DNA of 8,433 nucleotides from Gemmataceae bacterium (GTDB lineage: Bacteria; Planctomycetota; Planctomycetia; Gemmatales; Gemmataceae). This document shows positions 5,901 through 8,433 of the stretch, piece after piece. The notes beneath the pieces were generated by a model, which worked only from the letters and a program-made list of their open reading frames with translations, was not told the origin of the DNA and did not search any database. Position 1 is the first letter of the stretch, and the number at the start of each line of letters is the position of its first letter. The stretch spans positions 1 through 8,433 of the forward strand of contig CANLGS010000132.1 in assembly GCA_947490035.1 (NCBI GenBank), given 5' to 3'. Both the position numbers and the translations under genes were made by a program.

Positions 5901-5924
5901 GGCATTCTGGCATTCTGGCATTCT
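5901..5924. repeat. Three tandem copies of GGCATTCT
   Basis: Three exact 8-bp units lie at 5901-5908, 5909-5916 and 5917-5924, followed by the partial match GAGTCATTC. They sit in the gap between the divergent DUF1963 and SDR genes, about 75 nt upstream of the DUF1963 start. Eight is not a multiple of three, so a change in copy number would shift the frame of any longer version of the DUF1963 gene; with the preferred start it would only alter promoter or leader spacing. Confidence 0.8.
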
Positions 5925-5944
5925 GAGTCATTCCGTGATTGCCA

Positions 5945-5972
5945 TTTGACAACCCGCTGGCGTAGCGTCAAA
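5945..5972. promoter_or_regulatory. Weak inverted repeat in the divergent promoter region
   Basis: TTTGAC at 5945-5950 is mirrored by GTCAAA at 5967-5972 with 16 nt between. The left half continues to TTGACA (5946-5951), a sigma-70 -35 consensus facing the SDR gene, but no good -10 follows at 16-18 nt. It could be an operator or part of a promoter for either divergent gene. Six-base arms can arise by chance. Confidence 0.2.
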
Positions 5973-6013
5973 CAGCCGACGCCGGTTCCAATGTACCCGC
6001 ACGAGGACTCGCC

Positions 6014-6805
6014 GTGAATCTGGGATTGAAGGATAACGTCGCGATCGTGATCGGCGGCGCCCGCGGGCTGGGCCGCGCCATCGCCTCCACCTTCGCGGAA
6101 GAAGGCTGTCGCGTGGGCGTGTGGGACGTGTCGCCGGACGTTCACACCGCCGCGGCCGAACTCGGCGGCACCGGCTGGCAAGTCGATGTCACCGACGACG
6201 CCGCGGTGCGAGCCGCGACCTCGGAGACGTGGGCGCAGTTCGGTGCGGTGGAGCACGTCGTGTTCGCGGTCGGCATCGGGTCCGGCAAGTTCGGCTTCCC
6301 GTTCTGGCAACTCGCTCCGGCAGACTGGATGCGCGTGCTTCAAGTGAACCTCATCGGGGCCGCGACCGTGGCGCACGCGTTCGCGCCGAAGCTCGCGGAG
6401 CGGCGCCGCGGCACGATGCTGTTCCTCGCGTCGGTCGCGGGCCAGATCGGTTCGCAGACCGACCCGCCGTACAGCGCGTCGAAGGCGGGACTAATCAACT
6501 TCGCGCAGTGTGCCGCGAAAGACCTGGCCCCGTTCGGGGTGCGCGTGAACAGCCTGAATCCGGGGATGATCAAGACGCCGCTGAACCGGTCCGTGTGGCA
6601 GTCGTGGGCCGACCGCCAACCGCCCGAACTGCGCACGGATTATGAGGCGTGGGCGGCGGAGAAGATCGCGAAGATCGTGCCGCTGAACCGGTGGCAGACG
6701 CCGGAGGACATCGCGGCGATGGCGGTGTTCCTGGCAAGTGACCGCGCCGCGAACGTCACCGGCCAAACGGTCAACGTGGACGGCGGGTATGTGATGCACT
6801 GGTGA
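6014..6805 (+). CDS. Short-chain dehydrogenase/reductase (classical SDR)
   Basis: This 263-residue Rossmann-fold oxidoreductase uses NAD(P)(H). The cofactor loop is GGARGLG (14-20), with Gly in place of the usual first Thr. Asp38 at the end of the second strand (VWD) suggests a preference for NAD over NADP. The catalytic set is complete: Asn112, Ser140, Tyr153 and Lys157 (YSASK). The usual NNAG motif is replaced by FAVG (84-87). The C-terminus has the normal R-VNSLNPGMIKTPLN, LNRWQTPEDIAAMAVFLASD and VTGQTVNVDGGYVM blocks. The start is GTG 6014, supported by GAGGA 7 nt upstream. The substrate cannot be told from sequence. It stands alone: divergent from the DUF1963 gene, with a palindromic repeat downstream. 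Confidence 0.93.
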   Translation: MNLGLKDNVAIVIGGARGLGRAIASTFAEEGCRVGVWDVSPDVHTAAAELGGTGWQVDVTDDAAVRAATSETWAQFGAVEHVVFAVGIGSGKFGFPFWQLAPADWMRVLQVNLIGAATVAHAFAPKLAERRRGTMLFLASVAGQIGSQTDPPYSASKAGLINFAQCAAKDLAPFGVRVNSLNPGMIKTPLNRSVWQSWADRQPPELRTDYEAWAAEKIAKIVPLNRWQTPEDIAAMAVFLASDRAANVTGQTVNVDGGYVMHW

Positions 6806-6846
6806 ACCTCACGCCGCGCTCGCGTGTCCAGGCAACTGACAAGAGA

Positions 6847-6949
6847 AAGAACCGCAGATGACGCAGAAGGACGCAGATTAAAGGCAGCAAACTGTTTTAA
6901 GAACTCTCTTTGTCTTGATCTGCGTCCCTCTGCGTCATCTGCGGCTCTT
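6847..6949. repeat. Palindromic element D downstream of the SDR gene
   Basis: Arms of 34 bp match at 31 of 34 positions when folded (6847-6880 and 6916-6949; core CCGCAGATGACGCAGA) around a 35-nt, AT-richer spacer. CGCAGAT-rich palindromes of this kind are, as I recall, spread through many bacterial genomes, with translations such as CVPLRHLRL seen in spurious ORFs. It begins 41 nt after the SDR stop and ends 29 nt before the small basic gene. It could act as a factor-independent-like terminator; the run ATTTTT at 6955-6960 lies just past the right arm. Confidence 0.85.
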
Positions 6950-6978
6950 ATCGCATTTTTCACACAACGAGCCAGCAC

Positions 6979-7176
6979 ATGACGAGCGACAAGAAGCCGA
7001 AGAAGGCCAACAAGGGCAAGTACGCGGACCCGAAGACGGGCGCGTTCCGGCACAGCGACGGCGACCGCCGACACCGCGGCGGACCCAGCGCGAAGGACGC
7101 GATCAAGCACAAGAAGCGTATGCACGAACAGGGCGAACAGGGCGGCCTTCCGCCCGAACAGCCGCCGGCGGAGTAG
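6979..7176 (+). CDS. Small basic protein (65 residues), unknown function
   Basis: MTSDKKPKKANKGKYADPK is followed by a GAFRHSDGDRRHRGGPSAKD section, IKHKKRMHEQ, and a Pro/Glu tail. About a quarter of the residues are Lys or Arg. There is no signal peptide or membrane segment, so it is probably cytoplasmic and could bind nucleic acid, though nothing proves it. Codon use has the strong third-position GC bias of the neighbouring genes, which supports coding. The ribosome-binding site before ATG 6979 is poor. I recognise no family. Confidence 0.6.
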   Translation: MTSDKKPKKANKGKYADPKTGAFRHSDGDRRHRGGPSAKDAIKHKKRMHEQGEQGGLPPEQPPAE

Positions 7177-7216
7177 TTACGCTCTGTCACTGGTCGCGGT
7201 CGTATCATGTCTCCAG

Positions 7217-7234
7217 CCCGGCGCGTCTGCCGGG
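7217..7234 (+). other. Short hairpin in the leader of the secreted protein gene
   Basis: CCCGGC (7217-7222) pairs perfectly with GCCGGG (7229-7234) around a 6-nt loop, 23 nt before the ATG. There is no U-tract, so it is not a simple terminator. TATCAT at 7203-7208 just upstream could be a -10 element, in which case the hairpin would lie at the 5' end of the transcript. In GC-rich DNA a stem of this size is common by chance. Confidence 0.25.
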
Positions 7235-7257
7235 ACTCCACCTCCGAGGCTACTCCC

Positions 7258-7683
7258 ATGTTGCGTTTCGTTCGTGCCGCCGCGTTCGCGGTCACTGCCT
7301 TCGCCATCACGCTCACCGCCTTCGCACAAGACAAGAAGCCCGACGAGAAAAAGGAAGAGAAGAAGGGAGAGGTGCTGAAGACGATCATCGACGCGAGCTA
7401 CGAGTTCGACAAGGACAAGAAGAAGCTGACCGTGAACGCCACCGGCCAGGTGCCGACCGGCGGCTGGAGCGGCGCGAAACTGATCCTGCGCGACGTGAAG
7501 GAAGCACCGAAGGACGGCATCTACGAGTACGACCTGACCGCCGTGCGCCCCGGCGGCATCGTGACGCAGGCGCTGTCGAAGGTGAAGGCGAGCCACACGT
7601 GGGACAACCCGCCGGCCGACATCAAGGGCGCGAAGATTTACGGCGCCGGCGAAGGCACGAAGACGATCAAGTTCGACAAGTAG
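7258..7683 (+). CDS. Secreted lysine-rich protein of unknown function
   Basis: The product has 141 residues. The signal peptide is clear (MLRFVRAAAFAVTAFAITLTAFA, cleaved before QDKK at about residue 24). It is followed by a charged linker (KKPDEKKEEKKGE) and a ~100-residue beta-rich domain (YEFDKDKKKLTVNATGQ, AKLILRDVKE, GIYEYDLTAVRPGG, AKIYGAGEGTKTIKFDK) with no Cys. ATG 7258 is chosen because it gives a good signal peptide and has GAGG 8 nt upstream; an in-frame ATG at 7207 would place the hairpin sequence in the protein and bury the signal peptide. I recognise no family. A palindromic repeat starts 4 nt after the stop. Confidence 0.78.
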   Translation: MLRFVRAAAFAVTAFAITLTAFAQDKKPDEKKEEKKGEVLKTIIDASYEFDKDKKKLTVNATGQVPTGGWSGAKLILRDVKEAPKDGIYEYDLTAVRPGGIVTQALSKVKASHTWDNPPADIKGAKIYGAGEGTKTIKFDK

Positions 7684-7687
7684 GTTG

Positions 7688-7802
7688 AGTGTTCAGTTTT
7701 CAGTGCTCAGTTTTCAGTGAAGATGTGACGGCATCTCGCAAGGACAGCGACCTCGAAGTCGTCATGTCTTCACTGAAAACTGAGCACTGAAAACTGAGCA
7801 CT
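7688..7802. repeat. Palindromic element E between convergent genes
   Basis: Arms of 43 bp match at 40 of 43 positions when folded (7688-7730 and 7760-7802) around a 29-nt spacer. Each arm also holds a direct repeat of TCAGTTTTCAGTG. It fills the gap between two convergent genes almost completely (4 nt from one stop, 8 nt from the other). It could serve as a two-way terminator, with T-runs inside the arms rather than after them. It is much more AT-rich than its surroundings. I recall CAGTTTTCAGT-type repeats in other planctomycete genomes. No transposase is nearby. Confidence 0.88.
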
Positions 7803-7810
7803 GCTACGAG

Positions 7811-8433
7811 CTACTCCTTCACGATCTCCAGCGCCTTCTCCTCGGCGATCTCCAGTTGTATCGAGCCTTGCTTGTTCATCTCGATCTTGCCGGTCGCGCG
7901 GATCGTCTTGCCCACGAACGTGTCCGCGCCGGCCTTCGCCCACGGGCCGGTTTGCAACTTCACCGGCAGCGACACCGCGAAGTTGTCCTTCGCGCGGAAG
8001 TCCTTGCTCGAGTTCAGATACAGGTTCGCCTTGCCGCCCACCGACTGAACCACGAACTGCACCTTCACCGTCTCGCCCACCTTCTTCATCGCCTCCGCGG
8101 GCGAGATGACGCCGTCCGGCAACTTCACCGCGACAACTGGGCCGCTGCCCTTTAGCGTGCTGAGCCGCACCTTAAAACCGCAGGTCGCGTCGCCGTCCTC
8201 GTCGCGGATTTGGACGCCGATACGCGGGTCGTCGCCGGCCCAGTCGATGGTGATGAACCCGAAGTTGTCGCCGTAGGGCATCCCCGCGACGCGCTTCGCG
8301 TTCGGTTCGGGGGCGCGCCAGTTCTTCGACGCCTGGTTGAAGCCGCTACTGGTGATGTCGTACAGCGGGTAGCCGATCGCCTTCGTATCGACGGAGATGT
8401 CCGCGAGGTGCCGGTCGCCGCTGAGAATCAGCA
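7811..8433 (-). CDS. PhoD-like alkaline phosphatase/phosphodiesterase, C-terminal part with an added OB-like domain (partial)
   Basis: The 5' end lies beyond the right edge; 207 codons including the stop are visible. Reading inward from the edge, the frame gives LILSGDRHLADIS, then GYPLYDITSSGFNQ and KNWRAPEPNAKRV, followed by DNFGFITIDW and PRIGVQIRDEDG. These are the C-terminal blocks of PhoD-type metallophosphatases, including the metal-binding SGDRH. PhoD enzymes are exported and cleave phosphate mono- or diesters, supplying phosphate. After residue ~90 of the visible part, a further ~100 residues follow (from ISPAEAMKKVGETVKVQF, through LNSSKDF and FVGKTIRATGKI, to the end), resembling an OB-fold domain seen in planctomycete proteins. 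ATG 8281 is internal and should not be taken as the start. Whether there is a Tat signal cannot be seen. Confidence 0.85.
   Translation of the reverse strand, partial: LILSGDRHLADISVDTKAIGYPLYDITSSGFNQASKNWRAPEPNAKRVAGMPYGDNFGFITIDWAGDDPRIGVQIRDEDGDATCGFKVRLSTLKGSGPVVAVKLPDGVISPAEAMKKVGETVKVQFVVQSVGGKANLYLNSSKDFRAKDNFAVSLPVKLQTGPWAKAGADTFVGKTIRATGKIEMNKQGSIQLEIAEEKALEIVKE

Noticed and set aside
1652..7802. A CRISPR array made of the repeats
   Set aside because: The repeats are inverted pairs of different sequences, not a series of identical direct repeats with regular spacers.
7811..8281. A complete 156-residue gene starting at ATG 8281
   Set aside because: The frame stays open to the window edge and the upstream residues carry the PhoD motifs SGDRH and NWRAPEPN, so this ATG is internal.

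Overview
The window looks like chromosome from a Gemmata-type planctomycete (family Gemmataceae). The DNA is very GC-rich with strong GC bias at third codon positions. One protein pairs a TIGR02996 domain, which is typical of Gemmata, with a DUF1963 domain. Many proteins are small, secreted and lineage-restricted, and the gaps hold long dispersed palindromic repeats. The assignment is an inference from content; no rRNA or other marker gene is present.

Layout, left to right. 1-129 may be the tail of a lysine/glutamine-rich protein. 109-767 (minus) holds a secreted, C-terminally anchored Ig-like protein and a 60-residue protein downstream of it. 820-951 is the first ~36 residues of undecaprenyl-diphosphatase (UppP), cut off and overlapping pxpA. 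936-2676 encodes two subunits of 5-oxoprolinase, pxpA and pxpC, without pxpB. 2737-3583 has two small exported proteins. 3684-4829 is queA (queuosine tRNA modification), interrupted in frame by a palindromic repeat. 4837-5826 (minus) is the TIGR02996-DUF1963 protein. 6014-6805 is an SDR oxidoreductase. 6979-7683 has a small basic protein and a secreted protein. 7811 to the right edge (minus) is the C-terminal part of a PhoD-like phosphatase with an extra OB-like domain.

The most striking feature is a set of five long inverted-repeat elements (1652-1762, 3589-3674, 4478-4607, 6847-6949, 7688-7802). Their sequences are unrelated, but the architecture is shared: two arms of 24-58 bp around a short spacer, 86-130 bp in all. 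Three of them fill a gene-gene gap almost exactly. Two end 5 and 9 nt before a start codon, leaving pxpC and queA without a visible Shine-Dalgarno. One lies inside queA and is translated as about 44 extra residues in a loop of an otherwise intact enzyme, which resembles the palindromic elements found inside Rickettsia genes.

There is no single pathway across the window. The only metabolic pair is pxpA/pxpC. I see no CRISPR array, tRNA, rRNA, transposase, phage gene or recognisable defence system.
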